Shown piece after piece: positions 40,005 through 49,626 of a stretch of 64,000 bases of DNA (its first letter is position 1; each line of letters starts with the position of its first letter). Origin of the DNA: JAOUEA01 sp963825685 (lineage in GTDB: Bacteria > Actinomycetota > UBA4738 > HRBIN12); assembly GCA_963825685.1 (NCBI GenBank), contig CAWGUD010000027.1:62001-126000 (forward strand), read 5' to 3'. The notes beneath the pieces are model-generated. The model was not told the DNA's origin. It saw only the letters and a program-made list of their open reading frames with translations, and made no database searches. Both the position numbers and the translations under genes were made by a program.

Positions 40005-41068
40005 GCGTGCTCCCCCTCGGTGCTCGTTTCGCTCGTCTCGATCGGTTCGACCGGGGAAGTCACGCGAACATACACCCGGTCACGCCGGGCCGCTCGGTTC
40101 CCGGGCAGGTCGCGCCGCCGGCCCGGCCGGCCGACGGCGAGGTCGAGCACGGCGTCGACCGAATCCCTGGTCCACGGCGCCACCTCGTCGTCGACGGCGG
40201 CCAGCCGCCAGAGCGCCATGCGCACGATGCGGGCGGCGAGGGAACGCGGGAGCGCGGCGAGGTCGGCCGCCCGGAAGCGGACCTCGCCACCGTCGTGCTC
40301 GACGATCGCGGCCTCGTGGTCCGCGGCCTGCCGCAGCAGTTCCAGGCGGTCCTCGTGCAGCACCGAGGCCGTGCGAGCGAGCGTCGCCCTGACCTCGCGA
40401 CCGGTGATGCGCTCGAGCATCGGGATCGCCTCGTGGCGGATCGCGGCCCGCAGCAGCCGCCGGTCGTCGTTCATCGGGTCGCGCCGGGGGCGCAGGCCGA
40501 GCGACCGGCAGAACGCCTCGACCTCGGCGCGCGTGACGTCGAGCAGCGGCTGGACGAGCGACGAGCCGGGCCGGTCGCCTTCCCCCGGCCAGATGCCGGC
40601 GAGCCCGTCGAGCCCCGTGCCTCGGAGCAGGTTCAGCAGCACCGTCTCGGCCTGGTCGTCGAGGGTATGCCCCTCGGCGATGACCGGCGCCCCGATCTCG
40701 CGCCGGACCTCGTTCGCGGCGTTCGTGCGCCGGGCGGTCGCCCACGCCTCGACCGAGGCCCCGACCCCCGGCGCGTCGTCCGCCACTCGCAGATGGAACG
40801 GGAGACGATGCCGCGCGGCGAGCCGGCGCACGTACGCCACGTCGGCCGACGAGTCGGCCCGCAGCCGATGGTCGAAGTGGAAGACCTCGAGGCGCATCCG
40901 GAACAGCCGCCGGAGCCGCACCAGCGACTCCAGCAGGCAGACGGAGTCGGGGCCGCCCGAGACGCAGACGAGCACGGTCTCGTCGGGCTGCAGCAGCCCG
41001 TGCTCGCGTACGGTGGCCGTGACGCGTTCGAGCACCCTCGCGACCGCCGGTGGGCGACGCGAGGCCAT
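40001..41068 (-). CDS. tilS: tRNA(Ile)-lysidine synthase
   Basis: Modifies C34 of tRNA-Ile(CAU) to lysidine. 355 residues. The PP-loop is VLVCVSGGPDSVCLLE (SGGPDS at 37-42). FHFDHRLRADSSADVAYVRR, EGHTLDDQAETVLLNLLRGT and RDPMNDDRRLLRAAIRH are conserved synthetase blocks. The C-terminal part is shorter than the E. coli enzyme, as usual in actinobacteria. ATG at 41068; the stop overlaps hpt. Confidence 0.94.
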   Translation of the reverse strand: MASRRPPAVARVLERVTATVREHGLLQPDETVLVCVSGGPDSVCLLESLVRLRRLFRMRLEVFHFDHRLRADSSADVAYVRRLAARHRLPFHLRVADDAPGVGASVEAWATARRTNAANEVRREIGAPVIAEGHTLDDQAETVLLNLLRGTGLDGLAGIWPGEGDRPGSSLVQPLLDVTRAEVEAFCRSLGLRPRRDPMNDDRRLLRAAIRHEAIPMLERITGREVRATLARTASVLHEDRLELLRQAADHEAAIVEHDGGEVRFRAADLAALPRSLAARIVRMALWRLAAVDDEVAPWTRDSVDAVLDLAVGRPGRRRDLPGNRAARRDRVYVRVTSPVEPIETSETSTEGEHA

Positions 41069-41073
41069 ACCCC

Positions 41074-42141
41074 TTACCCGATGACGCGTTCGACCCAGGC
41101 GGCGGGAGCGCTGATCTCGTCGAGCGAGGGCAGGTGCTCGGGGGCCAGCCAGACCCGGTTGAAGCCGTCCATGCCCGCCTGGGCGATCACCGCCCGCACG
41201 AACGTCTCGCCGCGGTCGTACTGCCTGATCTTCTGCTCGAAGCCGATCGCCTTCTGCACGCTGCGCTCGACGCCCGAGCCCTTGCGTCGGGCCGCGAGCG
41301 CCCGGCGCATGCGATCGACGTCGGCCACGTGATCGCGCGAGACCTCGTTCATCACGTACGAGGCGTGGCCCTCGAGCAGCGACATCATGCCCTGCACCCT
41401 CGTGAAGAGCTCGCGCTGTTCGGGCGTGAGCAGCAGGAACACGCCGCCCATGCGGGCATCGGCGCCGCCGCGCGCATCCTCGACCGCCCGGCGCATCTGC
41501 GCGAACAGCTCCTTGCCGTCGAGCGAGACGCCGCCGAGGTAGGAATCGACGAGCCCGCGGAGATGACCGCGCAGCCACGGCGCCGCCCCGAACTGCACCC
41601 GGTGGGTCACCTCGTGGATCGCGACCCAGAGGCGGAAGTCGCGTGTGGGAAGGCCGTAGCGCTGCTCCACCTCCGCCACGTTGGGCCCGACGAAGTACAG
41701 CAACCCCTCGTCGTCGGGCGGCAGGAACACGTCGTACTGGCCGAGCACGCGGCGCGCGACGTACCCGAACAGGGCACCGGCCTGCGCACCCATCGCCTTG
41801 CGCCGGAACTCGGCGCGACCCGGCTTCACGGCGAAGACGCGCTCGGCGAGCGGCTCGAGCAGCCGCTGCATGCCGGTGAGGTTCGCGCGGATCCACTCGC
41901 TGCGGGCCATGACCCAGGCCCTCGACCGGAACCCGGCCACGACCATGCCCGTGTGGTCGGTGATCAGCGACTCCGCCATGGGAACCAGCTCACCGAAGTC
42001 CTCGCGCATGCGAGCGCGCTGCACGGCCGGCACGGAGATGCCCGGGCCGGCGATACGGCGACCGAGCGAGAGCGCGGTCTCCCAGTCGGCGAGTCGAGCC
42101 GCCGCCGATCCCATGGACCAGTCCACCTCGGTGGCTCGCAC
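41074..42141 (-). CDS. Zinc-dependent metalloprotease, F420-biosynthesis-associated family
   Basis: 355 residues. The zinc site HEVTH is at 176-180 in VAIHEVTHRVQFGAAPWL, with a second acidic block GMMSLLEGHASYVMNEV. The upstream half includes LLYFVGPNVAEVEQRYGLPT. This is the zinc-dependent metalloprotease family (coenzyme F420 biosynthesis-associated protein) that sits beside tilS in actinobacteria. The GTG at 42141 is supported by an AAGGAGG site. Substrate unknown. Confidence 0.88.
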   Translation of the reverse strand: MRATEVDWSMGSAAARLADWETALSLGRRIAGPGISVPAVQRARMREDFGELVPMAESLITDHTGMVVAGFRSRAWVMARSEWIRANLTGMQRLLEPLAERVFAVKPGRAEFRRKAMGAQAGALFGYVARRVLGQYDVFLPPDDEGLLYFVGPNVAEVEQRYGLPTRDFRLWVAIHEVTHRVQFGAAPWLRGHLRGLVDSYLGGVSLDGKELFAQMRRAVEDARGGADARMGGVFLLLTPEQRELFTRVQGMMSLLEGHASYVMNEVSRDHVADVDRMRRALAARRKGSGVERSVQKAIGFEQKIRQYDRGETFVRAVIAQAGMDGFNRVWLAPEHLPSLDEISAPAAWVERVIG

Positions 42142-42189
42142 GGGTGATCCTCCTTCGACCCGCCGCCTCACGGCAGCGACGCGCCGGGC

Positions 42190-42867
42190 TCAGGCGTCGC
42201 CGGTGGCCTTCTTGCGGGCGGCGATCATGCCGGCCCGGCGGGCCTTGCCTTCGGCGATGCGTCCGTCGGTGCCGGCATCGAGCAGTTCCTTCAAGGCGGC
42301 CTCGTACGCCTCCTGGTCCATCGTGACCTCGGGCCGCTCCTCGGGAACGGCGGGCGCGGCGGGCGCCGGAGCCGGAGCCGCGGGCGCTGCCGCAGGAGCC
42401 TCTGCAGCGGCCGGAGCCGGGGCGGCTGGGGCCGGAGCGGGTGCCGCTTCGGCGGCCGCCGGGGTCGGGGCTGCAGCCGGTGCTGCCGCGGCCGCGGGCG
42501 CCAGCGCCGGCGCGGCCGTCGGCACCGCCGGCGGCGCGACGACGAGCGGGGCGGCCTGGGAGAGGTCGACGTTGCGGCGAGGAAGCTCCCGGCCGACGTG
42601 CACCCGGTCGGCGCGGACGACCCGCAGCCCCTCCTCGTCCTTGGAGAAGCGCGGCGCGTAGCGCATGTACTGGATCGTGAGGAAGATCACGAGGAACAAA
42701 CCGAGCGCGCCGAGCGCGATCGCGATCCAGTAGACCCATCCACCGTCGTTGCGCTCGGACACGACGACCGGGTCCACGATCACCTGCGCGCTCGCGGTGC
42801 CTGCCCACGCCATCAGCGTGACGACGGCCGTGGCGAACATGACGGACAGCTTCCGAGGCACGTTCAT
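42190..42867 (-). CDS. Exported membrane protein with Ala/Pro-rich linker
   Basis: 225 residues from an ATG at 42867. There is a signal-type N-terminus (MNVPRKLSVMFATAVVTLMA, cleavage possible after ASA), a short external segment, and one membrane helix (WVYWIAIALGALGLFLVIFL). A basic stretch follows, then about 75 residues of nearly pure Ala and Pro, and a charged C-terminal helical domain (EAYEAALKELLDAGTDG). The low-complexity linker probably spans a gap between membrane and partner. Family not recognised. Confidence 0.65.
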   Translation of the reverse strand: MNVPRKLSVMFATAVVTLMAWAGTASAQVIVDPVVVSERNDGGWVYWIAIALGALGLFLVIFLTIQYMRYAPRFSKDEEGLRVVRADRVHVGRELPRRNVDLSQAAPLVVAPPAVPTAAPALAPAAAAAPAAAPTPAAAEAAPAPAPAAPAPAAAEAPAAAPAAPAPAPAAPAVPEERPEVTMDQEAYEAALKELLDAGTDGRIAEGKARRAGMIAARKKATGDA

Positions 42868-42918
42868 CGCGGCGGATACTAGCACCGGCGACCGGGTCGC
42901 CGATGCCGGGGTGCAGAG

Positions 42919-42992
42919 AGCCGGAGATGGGATTTGAACCCATGACCTACCACTTACGAGGCGGTTGCTCTGCCAGGCTGAGCTACTCCGGC
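42919..42992 (-). tRNA. tRNA-Thr (anticodon CGU)
   Basis: Minus strand folds as a cloverleaf: acceptor GCCGGAG/CTCCGGC, D arm GCTC/GAGC, anticodon stem ACCGC/GTGGT around loop CTCGTAA (anticodon CGT), T arm CATGGG with TTCAAAT. Discriminator U; CCA not encoded. It is a second threonine isoacceptor, distinct from the UGU tRNA at 5.5 kb. Confidence 0.94.
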
Positions 42993-43014
42993 GACGGTCG
43001 GGAAGTCTACCAAC

Positions 43015-43052
43015 GGGGTGCTGGCACCCCGAGCGGTGTGCGGTTCCCACCG
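43015..43052. repeat. Structured repeat element, copy 1
   Basis: A 6-bp hairpin GGGGTG-CTGG-CACCCC (43015-43030) is followed directly by a second stem CGGTG/CACCG (43034-43052) whose loop holds GGTTCCC. A second, imperfect copy with compensating changes lies at 54642-54687. This copy is just upstream of the USP-UbiB fusion gene and just past the tRNA-Thr 5' end. It may be a structured leader or a dispersed repeat; orientation is not certain. Confidence 0.4.
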
Positions 43053-43111
43053 GAAGGACCGTCAGGCAGTCCACCCTGGTCGCCGGGGCCGCGAACCGCC
43101 ATGATGCGCGG

Positions 43112-45226
43112 ATGAACGCGGAGGCCCAGCCCGAGATCTCCGGCCCGATCGAGCGCGTGATGGTCGGCACCGACCGTTCGCAGACGGCCGAGCGCGCCGT
43201 GCGGTGGGCGGCGACGTTCGCCGAGGCGTTCGGGGCGGAGCTGCACATCGTGCAGGTGATCGTGCCGTCGAGCGCGGCCGACACCGAGTACGGCGCCGCC
43301 GAGGCGACGCGCGCCAGGTCGGCCGCCGACGACCTGCAGACGTACGCGCGCACGGTCGCCGGCGATCGGGGTCACGGCCACGTCGTGATCCACGACGACC
43401 CGGCGATGGCGATCGTCGAGGCCACCGAGGAGCAGTCGATCGACGTCCTCGTCGTGGGCAATGCGGGCATGGCCGGTCGCAAGGAGTTCCTGCTCGGGAA
43501 CGTGCCCAACCGCATCAGCCACAACGCGCGGTGCACGGTGATCATCGTCAACACCGCCGGCGACGGGCAGGTCGTGACGAACGTGCCACGCCCGACGTCG
43601 GCCCGGGTGCGCATCAGCGCGGCCGAGGAGGTCGAGATCACCCCCCGGTTGACCGCGAGGGGCGGCCGGATCGCCGCCGTCTTCGCCAAGCACGGGCTGA
43701 AGGAGCTCTTCGGCCGCCCCGACGAGGAGGGAGCCGTGGGCCGGCGCCGGCAGGGCAAGCGCCTGCGCGCCGCGCTCGAGGAGCTCGGTCCGACGTTCGC
43801 CAAGCTCGGTCAGATCCTGTCGACCAGACCCGACCTGCTGCCGCCCGAGTACATCGAGGAGCTCGCGACCCTGCAGGACAACGTGCCTCCGCTCAGCGAG
43901 GAGCAGGTCGTGCAGGTGATGGAGCAGGAGCTCGGCGTGCCGTGGGAGGACGTCTTCGATCACATCGACCCCTCGCCGTTGGCCGCCGGCACGATCGCCC
44001 AGGTGCACCGGGCGACGCTCGCCACCGGCGACCCGGTGGTGGCGAAGATCCAACGTCCCGACGCGCGCGAGCAGATCGAGCAGGACCTGGCGCTGCTCGA
44101 GGTGTTCGCCGAGAAGATCGGCGATCGGCCGGGCTTGCGACAGGTGATCGACATGCAGGCGGTGTTCGAGCACCTGTCCACGTCGCTGCACCGCGAGCTC
44201 GACTTCCGCGAGGAGGCCGGGAACATGGCGCGGATGCGGGAGAGCATCGCGCCCTACGCCCGCCTGCGCGTGCCCCAGGTGCACGGCGACCTCTCCACCT
44301 CGAGGCTGCTGGTCATGCAGGACGTGCAGGGCGGTCCCATCTCGCTGGCGCCCGAGGGCCCCGCTCGCAAGGAAGCCGCGCGTCAGCTGCTCGAGAGCTT
44401 CTACAAGCAGATCATGGTCGACGGGTTCTTCCACGCGGACCCGCATCCGGGCAACCTGATGTGGCGCCCGGCCGACGACACGCTCTACCTGCTCGACCTG
44501 GGCATGGTGGGCGAGGTCGGTCCCGAGATGCGCGAGCAGATGATGCTGCTGCTGATGGCGTTCTGGCAGGAGGACGTGCCCTTCCTCACCGACGTCTCGC
44601 TGATGCTCGCCGGTGCGATGGACCGCACCGACCTCGACGTCGACGCGTTCGGCGCCGAGATCGGGGAGATGGTGGCGAAGTACCGTACGGCCTCGCTCAG
44701 CGACATCCAGCTCGGGCCGATCCTGCAGGAGATGACCGAGATCTCGCTGCGCCACGAGGTGCCCCTGCCGGCCTCGCTCGCGCTCACCGGGAAGGCACTG
44801 GCCCAGATGCAGCTCGCGACCGCCGAGCTCGACCCCGACCTCGACCCGTTCGACGTGGCGGGCTCGTTCCTGATGCGGGCGCTCGTGCGCGACATGACCA
44901 CGAAGGCCGATCCGAAGGCGCTCTTCTACCAGGCGCAACGCTTCAAGGTGCGCTTCCATCGGGTGGTGGAGGCCGTCGAGCGACTGATCGGGGCGCGCCC
45001 GGGACAGAAGCTCGAGGTGAACTTCCGCGCCGCGACGCTCGAGACCACGATCCGGCGGGCCGGACGACGGCTGGCGCTCGCGCTCACCGCGGGCGCGGCG
45101 ATCCTCGGTACGGCGCTCACCGCGATCAGCGAGCGCGTGCCCGCGTGGCTGCCCGTGACGTTCGGCATCGGCGCCCTGCTGCTGACGCTCGCCCTCGTGG
45201 TCGACCTCGTCCGTCGACGCGACTAG
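43112..45226 (+). CDS. Universal stress protein domain fused to UbiB/ABC1-type kinase
   Basis: 704 residues, intact. Residues 1-150 are a USP domain with the ATP-binding pattern G116-xx-G119-x9-G129 (VVGNAGMAGRKEFLLGNVPN). Residues about 185-620 are an ABC1/UbiB (AarF) atypical kinase: KLGQ at 231-234, the Ala-rich loop AAGTIAQVH at 291-299, HRELDFREEAGNM, HADPHPGNL at 441-449 and LDLGMVG at 461-467. Two membrane helices end the protein (about 655-700), as in UbiB. UbiB proteins support lipid-quinone synthesis or handling. A regulatory role for the USP part is inferred. ATG at 43112 has no strong ribosome site. Confidence 0.88.
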   Translation: MNAEAQPEISGPIERVMVGTDRSQTAERAVRWAATFAEAFGAELHIVQVIVPSSAADTEYGAAEATRARSAADDLQTYARTVAGDRGHGHVVIHDDPAMAIVEATEEQSIDVLVVGNAGMAGRKEFLLGNVPNRISHNARCTVIIVNTAGDGQVVTNVPRPTSARVRISAAEEVEITPRLTARGGRIAAVFAKHGLKELFGRPDEEGAVGRRRQGKRLRAALEELGPTFAKLGQILSTRPDLLPPEYIEELATLQDNVPPLSEEQVVQVMEQELGVPWEDVFDHIDPSPLAAGTIAQVHRATLATGDPVVAKIQRPDAREQIEQDLALLEVFAEKIGDRPGLRQVIDMQAVFEHLSTSLHRELDFREEAGNMARMRESIAPYARLRVPQVHGDLSTSRLLVMQDVQGGPISLAPEGPARKEAARQLLESFYKQIMVDGFFHADPHPGNLMWRPADDTLYLLDLGMVGEVGPEMREQMMLLLMAFWQEDVPFLTDVSLMLAGAMDRTDLDVDAFGAEIGEMVAKYRTASLSDIQLGPILQEMTEISLRHEVPLPASLALTGKALAQMQLATAELDPDLDPFDVAGSFLMRALVRDMTTKADPKALFYQAQRFKVRFHRVVEAVERLIGARPGQKLEVNFRAATLETTIRRAGRRLALALTAGAAILGTALTAISERVPAWLPVTFGIGALLLTLALVVDLVRRRD

Positions 45227-45237
45227 TCTGTGCTGGA

Positions 45238-45441
45238 CTAGAGATCGAGGTCGACGTCGACCTCGCCGCCCTTGGAGATCATCGTCGTGACCTCCTCCGC
45301 CGGCTGCTCGGCGCCCTTCTTGCGCACCGAGCGCAGCACGACCTTCTCGAGCACGTAGGCCAGGATCGCGAAGCCGAGCCCCACGAGCCATCGCTCGAAC
45401 CGGCGGAAGCCCTTCGGCCGCGCGGTGGTTCGAGCGGTCAT
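45238..45441 (-). CDS. Small membrane protein, last gene of the left kinase operon
   Basis: 67 residues: a basic N-terminus (MTARTTARPKGFRRFERWL), one membrane helix (LVGLGFAILAYVLEKVVL), a basic stop-transfer, and an acidic C-terminus (GGEVDVDLDL). The ATG overlaps the HK1 stop by four bases (ATGA). It could be an accessory subunit or sensor peptide for the kinases, but its function is unknown. Confidence 0.7.
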   Translation of the reverse strand: MTARTTARPKGFRRFERWLVGLGFAILAYVLEKVVLRSVRKKGAEQPAEEVTTMISKGGEVDVDLDL

Positions 45442-47534
45442 CTCGTGGTCCCCTCCTCGACGCGCGCATCCGTGCCGATCGGCAGGCGGCCCCTCACCGT
45501 CGTGCCCGACCCGGGCCGGCTCGTGATCTCGAGCTCGCCGTCGAGCGCGCCGAGGCGGTCCGCGATGCCTTGCAGGCCCGTACCGTAGCCGGTCGCGCCC
45601 GGGTCGAACCCACGGCCGTCGTCGGCGACGGCGAACTCGAGGGAGCCGTTCGCGCGGCCCAGCGACACGGTCGCCCGTGTCGCGTCGGCGTACTTCGCCG
45701 TGTTCTGCAGCGCTTCCAGCGCCGAGAAGTACACGGCCGCCTCGACCTCTTCTGGGAACCGGTCGACGCCGTCGGCGACGACCTCGACCGGCACCGTGGA
45801 CTTCCGGGCCTGAGCGGTGAGCGCCGCTTCCAGCCCCTTGTCGGCCAGCAGCGGTGGGTAGATGCCTCGGGCGAGGTCGCGCAGGTCCTCGAGGGCCTCT
45901 TGGGTCTCCCCTTCGATCTGGGTGAGCATCTCCGCGGCCTTGGCGGGATCGCGGTCGGTGAGCGACCGAGCCAGGCGCGCCTTGACGGCGAGCGCGACGA
46001 GCTGCTGTTGGGCGCCGTCGTGGATGTTGCGCTCGAGGCGACGACGCTCCCGGTCCTGCGCCGCCACGATCCGCTTCTGCGCCGCGCGGAGGTCGTCGAA
46101 GCGCGCCCTGAGCTCCTCGGTGAGACGGACGTTGCGGAGCACGAGGCCGGCCTGCGAAGCGAGGTCGGAGACCAGCTTGTCGTCGGCGGGTGAGATCGGG
46201 TCGCTCTGCGGCTTGCGCACCGCGAGCGCGCCGAGCAGCTCGCCGGCGTGCTCGACGCGGTACACGCGATCGGCGCCCTCCAACGCGGGCACGTCCTCTG
46301 AGGCGAGCGACACGGCGCCGAGGGGTTCGGCGTCGGCGGGCCAGGTCGCGACGTCACGCAGGTCGTCGTCGACCTTCAGCCAGACGTCGGCTCGCTCGGC
46401 GCCGACACCCTCACCGAGCACGCGAGCCATGCGGGGAAGCAGATCGTCGTCACGGTAGGCATCGCCCACCCGCTCGGCGAAGTCGGCGAGCACCTCGTAC
46501 GGCGTCGCCCTCCGCCCGTAGACGAGCCGGTCGGCGAGCTTCGTGAACCCCGCCCGCACCGGCTGGAACGAGACCGCCACGATCACGGCCGCGATCATCG
46601 TGAGCAGCGAATCCCCTCGACCGAGCCACGCTCCCACCCCCACGACGACCGAGAGGTAGACGAGGGTCGCGAAGAGCGCGAGCGCCGCATAGACGACCGT
46701 CCGCTTCACGACGACGTCGAGGTCGTAGAGGTGGAACCGCAGGACCGCGACACCGATCGAGATCGGGAACGCGAGGAACCCCACGCCGCCGACGACCGCG
46801 GACAGCGTCGCGTCGTCCACGAAGTCGGAGAGGACGATCGCGACGAAGGCCGCGAGCAGCCCGAACGCGACCCACTTGATCTGTTGACGTTCGACGCCGC
46901 CGGCCCGGCGGAACCGGATGAACACGGACGCGACGGAGACCGCCCACGTCCCGAAGTACAGGACCGCGAAGACGGCGTCGGGGATCGTGAATCGTCCGAG
47001 GGCATCGATGTACAGCGGGTTGTCGAGCACGATCGTGTCGCTCGACGTGCTCACGGTGGAAGTCCCGAGGGTCAGCGCGATGAACAACACGAACTGCATC
47101 CCGACGATCCACCAGAGGAACGGCTTCCATCGTGGCGACGGAAGGTGCCCGTCGGGGAACAGCAGGGGCAGGAGGAAGAGGACCGGGAGGATCCCGAACA
47201 GCCACCCGAGGCCCGACAACAGGCCGAAGAGCTGGGTCATGAGGCCGGAGTCGCCACGCTCGAAGAGCCACGTGGCGAGCTCGCCGGACGTGAACGACAT
47301 CGCCGTCGTGAAGCATCCCCAGAGCAGGAGGAGACCGATCGCGTTCCTCCGGTCACGGGTGACGATCGTCGCGCCGACCGCCCCGAACATCGAGAACGCG
47401 ATGATGTACGGGACCTGAGCCCCCATCGGTTCGTCGTTCGCAGCGACGAGCACGGTTCCGACGACCGCGATCGCGATGAAGGCCGCGAGGACGAACCATG
47501 GCCACGTCACTCGGCGATCGTCAGGCGTGATCAT
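45438..47534 (-). CDS. Sensor histidine kinase HK1 (NarL/LiaS type), intact
   Basis: 698 residues. The N-terminal half has seven or eight membrane helices, with the loop LLFPDGHLPSPRWKP between them and RLYD-like HLYDLDVVVKRTVVYA before the last helices. A cytoplasmic linker with LVYGRRATPYEVLADFAERV leads to a GAF-like domain. HisKA_3 has phospho-acceptor His 505 in RRLERNIHDGAQQQL. HATPase has LQNTAKYADATRA (N box) and VADDGRGFDPG. It overlaps HK2 upstream and the small membrane protein downstream by four bases each. The ligand is unknown. Confidence 0.9.
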   Translation of the reverse strand: MITPDDRRVTWPWFVLAAFIAIAVVGTVLVAANDEPMGAQVPYIIAFSMFGAVGATIVTRDRRNAIGLLLLWGCFTTAMSFTSGELATWLFERGDSGLMTQLFGLLSGLGWLFGILPVLFLLPLLFPDGHLPSPRWKPFLWWIVGMQFVLFIALTLGTSTVSTSSDTIVLDNPLYIDALGRFTIPDAVFAVLYFGTWAVSVASVFIRFRRAGGVERQQIKWVAFGLLAAFVAIVLSDFVDDATLSAVVGGVGFLAFPISIGVAVLRFHLYDLDVVVKRTVVYAALALFATLVYLSVVVGVGAWLGRGDSLLTMIAAVIVAVSFQPVRAGFTKLADRLVYGRRATPYEVLADFAERVGDAYRDDDLLPRMARVLGEGVGAERADVWLKVDDDLRDVATWPADAEPLGAVSLASEDVPALEGADRVYRVEHAGELLGALAVRKPQSDPISPADDKLVSDLASQAGLVLRNVRLTEELRARFDDLRAAQKRIVAAQDRERRRLERNIHDGAQQQLVALAVKARLARSLTDRDPAKAAEMLTQIEGETQEALEDLRDLARGIYPPLLADKGLEAALTAQARKSTVPVEVVADGVDRFPEEVEAAVYFSALEALQNTAKYADATRATVSLGRANGSLEFAVADDGRGFDPGATGYGTGLQGIADRLGALDGELEITSRPGSGTTVRGRLPIGTDARVEEGTTR

Positions 47535-49626
47535 GACGCCGGCACCGGGACGCTGCCGCTGAGGGTCGCGCCGGCCCCCGGCTCGCTCGTGATCTCGACA
47601 CGACCGTCGAGCGCACCGAGGCGGTCGGCGATGCCCTGCAGGCCCGTGCCGTATCCGGTCTCGGAGGGATCGAAGCCCCGGCCGTCGTCGTGCACGCGGA
47701 ACCGCAGCTCTCCGTTCGAGCGTTCGAACGACACGCTGGCGGAGGTCGCCTGGGCGTACTTCGCGACGTTCTGCAGCCCCTCGAGCACCGAGAAGTACAC
47801 GGCCGCCTCGACGTCCTGGGGCAGGCGGTCGACGCCGTCGGCCTCGACCGTCACGGGGATCGGCGACTTCCTCGCCTGGGCCTCGAGCGCCGCGGCGAGC
47901 CCCTTGTCGGCCAGCAGCGGCGGGTAGATGCCCCGCGCGAGGTCGCGCAGGTCCTCGAGGGCGCCCTGGGTCTCGCTCTCGATCTGCGCCAGCATCTCGA
48001 CGGCCTTCGCAGGGTCGCGTTCGGTCAGAGTGCGGGCCAGACGGGCCTTCACGGCGAGCGCGACGAGCTGCTGCTGGGCGCCGTCGTGGATGTTCCGTTC
48101 GAGCTTGCGACGCTCGTCGTCCTGCGCGGCGACGAGCCGCTTCTGGGCCGCGCGCAGGTCGTCGAGACGCGCCCGCAGCTCCTCGGTCAGTCGCACGTTG
48201 CTCAGCACGAGCCCGGCCTGCGCCGCCAGGTCGCGCACGAGCTTCTCCTTGGTCGGGTCCATCGGATCGTTCGCGGGCATGGCCACCGACAACGCCCCGA
48301 GCTCGTCGCCCGTGTGGAGCACGTCGGCGCGGAAGTCGTCGGTTCCGGCGAGGATCGGTGTCGGCCGGCCACGTCGCGACCGGACGGAGCTCGCCCTCGA
48401 CGCGGAGCCAGACCACCGCTCGTTCAGCGCCGACGCCTTCTCCGAGGACGCGGGCGAGGCGAGGCAGCACGTCGTCGGAGGAGTAGGTCCCCGCGAGCTG
48501 GCCGCCGAACGTGGTCATCACCTCGTAGGGCGTCGCCCGCTCGCCGTAGACGACGCGATCCGCGACGTGTCGAGCCCGCGCCCGCAGTGGCTGGAAGACC
48601 AGCGCCACGATGGCCGCCGCCAAGGCCGAGAGGAGCGGGCTGCGCTGCCCGCCGACGAGCGCACCGACGCCGGCCACGACGGCGACGTACACGAACGCGA
48701 TGAACGCGACGACGACCGCGATCACGACGGTCTTGCGGATCACGAAGTCGATGTCGTACAGGCGGTAGCGCAGCACCGCGATGCCGATCGTGATCGGGAT
48801 CAGGAGGAACGTCATCACGGCGACCGTGCCGAAGATGTCTCCTAAGCGCGATCCCTCCTCGGACCCGAGGATCGGCCTGCGGCACGAACGCCATGACGTA
48901 GGTGAAGGCGATCACGCCGGCCGCCCAGGCGAGCCATCGGAGCTGCCGCCGCTGCACCGGATCCGTGGTCCGCCTCAGGCGCCCGATCACGGCGACCGCG
49001 CCCCCGACGATCGTGAGCGGCGCGAACACCACGAGCGCCACGAGAGCGTCGGCGTATGGGTCGAGCGCCGGCACGGTGAGCGGGTTCTCGAGCTGCGGCA
49101 GGCCGTAGTCGGCTCCCTGGTCCGGCGAGACGAGGATCAGGAGGAAGAGGAGCGTGAGGCCAACCCCGCACGCGCGCGCGAACCATCGCCACCTGCGGGA
49201 CGGCAGGTGCCCGTCAGGGAAGAGGAGCAACAGGAATCCGCAGAGCCCGATGAACGCGACCCACGACGGAGACTCGATCGCGAGCGCCAGCCCCGCGCCG
49301 GGCAGCTCACCGTCACGGGTGATCGTGGCGTACCGCGCGTACGGAGCGCCCGGGCTCATGACGAACGCCATGCCGATCGCGATCATCAGCCACCCGAGGA
49401 CGTTGCGGGGACGCTTCGTCACCAGCACGAGTCCGACCGCCGGGAAGACGAGGAGCAGCACGTCGAACGCCGTGCCCGTCTCGAGATCGGACCTGGCACC
49501 CGCGTTCGCCGCGTTGAGGAAAGCCCTCACGATGACTCCAAGCACGACCAACCCGACGAGGACCGACGCGAGGATCCGCAGCCGACGGTCGCGACGCTGC
49601 TCGGAGGGAACGTCAGACGCGGACAT
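47531..49626 (-). CDS. Sensor histidine kinase HK2, two frameshifts
   Basis: About 699 codons, same layout as HK1. N-terminal helices (LRILASVLVGLVVLGVIVRA and later), loop LLLFPDGHLPSRRWRWF, and RYRLYDIDFVIRKTVVIAVV before the last helices. The catalytic end is ERNIHDGAQQQLVALAVKAR, LQNVAKYAQATSAS and HDDGRGFDPS. The frame breaks near 48850 and near 48360. The ATG at 49626 overlaps the end of HK3 by about 14 bases, and the stop overlaps the HK1 ATG. Confidence 0.85.

Noticed and set aside
42340..42540. Possible tandem DNA repeat
   Set aside because: It is the Ala/Pro-rich linker of a coding gene with varied codons, not a DNA-level repeat.
45438..48818. A single 1126-residue double kinase made of HK2 N-terminus and HK1
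   Set aside because: The middle of that frame is out-of-frame HK2 sequence. An ATGA stop/start at 47531-47534 shows two separate genes.
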